From Nocardiopsis sp. N85 (GTDB lineage Bacteria > Actinomycetota > Actinomycetes > Streptosporangiales > Streptosporangiaceae), in contig NZ_JARBUT010000011.1 in assembly GCF_028882275.1 (NCBI RefSeq), positions 1-64,000 of the forward strand: a stretch of 64,000 nt of DNA, in the 5' to 3' direction. Within the stretch, counting starts at the first letter, position 1, and every line of letters starts with the position of its first letter. The translations under genes and the position numbers were made by a program. This document shows, one piece after another, positions 62,744 to 64,000 of the stretch. Under the pieces are notes generated by a model. It had not been told where the DNA came from. It did no database searches and was given only the letters and a program-made list of their open reading frames with translations.

Positions 62744-63673
62744 TCAACCGAGCAGGAAGGTGGCGGCGAACAGCACCGGCACCGTGGCGAACGTCGAGAT
62801 CAACACCGCGTCGCGCACCGTGTCCACCTCCACCCGGAAGCGCAGCGCGTAGGTGAACACGTTCTGCGCCGTCGGCAGGGCCGCCAGCACCACCACCGCG
62901 AACAGGTCCGGGCCGGCCAGGTCGAACAACAGCGCGCCCAGCGCCCAGGCCACCAGCGGTTGCGCCACCGACTTCAACCCCACCGCCAGCAGCACCGACC
63001 CCCGGTGCGGCCCCCGACCCGGCATTCCGGAGCCGTGCAGGGAGATCCCGAACGCCAACAGCATCGCCGGGACCGCCATCCCGCCGATCAGCCCGAACGG
63101 TTCGAGGAAGGGCGTCGGCGGATCCCATCCCACCGCCGACACCGTCACCCCCGCCAGGGACGCCAGCAGCAACGGGTTGCGGATCGGGGTGCTCAGGGCG
63201 CGGCGCAGCACCGGGCCCGCGCCCCGCACCTCGCCACCGGCCAGGTCCAGCACCGTCACGGCGATCGGGGCCATCACCAGCATCTGCGTCAACAGGATCG
63301 GCGCGACCAGGGAGGCGTCCCCGAGGACGTAGGAGGCGATCGGCAGGCCCAGGTTGCCGGCGTTCACGTACGAGGAGGTCAGCGCCGACATCGTGGTGCG
63401 CGAGACGCCCCACCGGCGCACCAGGCCGATGATCACCACGACGGCGACGACCACGGCCACGCTCAGGACGCTCACCACGACCTTGCCCGACCACAGCACC
63501 GACAGGTCGGTGTCGAGGAGGATCGTGAACATCAGGGCCGGGCCCGCCACGTAGAAGGCCAGGGCGCTGAGCACGTCCCGCGCGCCGGGGCCCAGGAGGG
63601 AGAGCCGACCGAGCATGTAGCCGATGACGACGACGCTGGTGATGACGCCGAAACCGGTGACCACGCCCGACAC
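62744..63673 (-). CDS. AEC-family (auxin efflux carrier-like) transporter
   Basis: The protein has 309 residues and about ten membrane helices in two halves. Family landmarks are SSYVNAGNLGLPIASYVLGD near residue 100, where a broken helix with Asn-Gly-Leu-Pro forms the transport crossover, and ATLPTAQNVFTYALRF-like sequence (LAALPTAQNVFTYA) near 275. Bacterial AEC proteins export or import organic acids such as malate. It is monocistronic as far as can be seen. Confidence 0.9.
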   Translation of the reverse strand: MSGVVTGFGVITSVVVIGYMLGRLSLLGPGARDVLSALAFYVAGPALMFTILLDTDLSVLWSGKVVVSVLSVAVVVAVVVIIGLVRRWGVSRTTMSALTSSYVNAGNLGLPIASYVLGDASLVAPILLTQMLVMAPIAVTVLDLAGGEVRGAGPVLRRALSTPIRNPLLLASLAGVTVSAVGWDPPTPFLEPFGLIGGMAVPAMLLAFGISLHGSGMPGRGPHRGSVLLAVGLKSVAQPLVAWALGALLFDLAGPDLFAVVVLAALPTAQNVFTYALRFRVEVDTVRDAVLISTFATVPVLFAATFLLG

Positions 63674-63796
63674 GGCGCCTCCAAGGGTAGGGAAACCGTT
63701 CGCAACCTACTCCCGGCGATGGTGGCCCGCCAGGACCGGGATCACACGGGCTACGCTCGTGCCCACCCCTCCCCTACACCCCGAAGGGCGGACCCC

Positions 63797-64000
63797 GTGG
63801 CCGTTCGGACCCCATGGATCATCGCCGTGTCCGCCGCCGTCGTCGCCCTGGGGGTCATCGCCGCGCTGGTCTGGGCGGACGCCCGGGTGGACCATGCCGT
63901 GGTCGAAGGACACGCGCCCCGGCCCGAGACGATCGGCACCGTGTCGGAGGTCGCCTGGGAATGGGAGACCCCCGAGGGGCATCGCCTCCACCACGTTCTG
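63797..64000 (+). CDS. N-terminal fragment of a membrane or exported protein
   Basis: A GTG start opens a frame of 68 codons that runs off the right edge. One membrane helix (IIAVSAAVVALGVIAALVWA) at about residues 8-27 is followed by an extracytoplasmic stretch (DARVDHAVVEGHAPRPETIG). I do not recognise the family. The ribosome binding site is weak (AAGGGCGG about 9 nt upstream). Confidence 0.55.
   Translation, partial: MAVRTPWIIAVSAAVVALGVIAALVWADARVDHAVVEGHAPRPETIGTVSEVAWEWETPEGHRLHHVL

Overview
The window is about 72-75% GC by eye, with GTG and TTG starts, strongly GC-biased third codon positions and a gene content typical of a filamentous actinomycete. That content includes DUF397 and XRE-DUF5753 regulators, an RsbW-type anti-sigma factor, a SigR-like sigma factor, a three-gene purSQL arrangement and PhoP-type boxes in front of pst genes. 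Nocardiopsis or a close relative in the Streptosporangiales is my best guess. No rRNA, tRNA or other taxonomic marker is present to confirm it.

Layout. 1-9.8 kb: housekeeping and small enzymes, namely a methyltransferase, an SDR oxidoreductase, hisE-hisG, an exported GH5 endoglycoceramidase-like enzyme, a protein with four 25-residue tandem repeats, a spermidine-synthase-like protein and an EF-hand protein. 9.8-15.3 kb: phosphate uptake, in the order pstB, a PhoB-like regulator with a degraded receiver domain, pstS, pstC, pstA, with PHO-box-like repeats before pstB and pstS. 16-17.4 kb: thioredoxin and two overlapping DUF202 membrane proteins. 17.7-22.2 kb: an NAD-dependent epimerase, a PIG-L deacetylase, a WbqC protein and a divergent membrane glycosyltransferase, probably making a surface glycan. 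22.4-30.3 kb: DUF3817, SURF1, a Phd/RelE toxin-antitoxin pair flanked by two copies of a structured repeat, DinB, an alpha/beta hydrolase, VOC, and an ABC exporter with its XRE regulator.

30.3-38.7 kb: a class II aldolase homologue lacking its HxH metal ligands, then one long plus-strand operon that oxidises choline to glycine betaine (aldehyde dehydrogenase, choline-oxidase-like GMC enzyme) and also imports betaine or a similar compound (ATPase, fused double permease, lipoprotein). 38.8-46.2 kb: a membrane-anchored EEP phosphatase or nuclease, and the purine genes purS, purQ and purL interleaved with an anti-sigma kinase and a small membrane protein. 46.6-51.3 kb: a SigR-like sigma factor without an adjacent RsrA, and a branched-chain 2-oxoacid or pyruvate dehydrogenase operon (E1 alpha, E1 beta, E2).

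51.5-58.7 kb is an accessory region. It holds two DUF397 proteins, an XRE-DUF5753 regulator, a string of tiny overlapping ORFs ending in a PCMT-type methyltransferase, and a type I-E CRISPR array of 36 repeats and 35 spacers with a leader but no cas genes in view. The end of the window holds a beta-lactamase-fold serine hydrolase, an OmpA-domain lipoprotein, an AEC-family transporter and the start of an exported or membrane protein.

The least explained signals are: the duplicated structured element around the toxin-antitoxin pair; the repeated non-adjacent spacer in the CRISPR array; the degraded regulator inside the pst locus; the aldolase homologue with a broken metal site; and the small-ORF and methyltransferase cluster beside the CRISPR leader.
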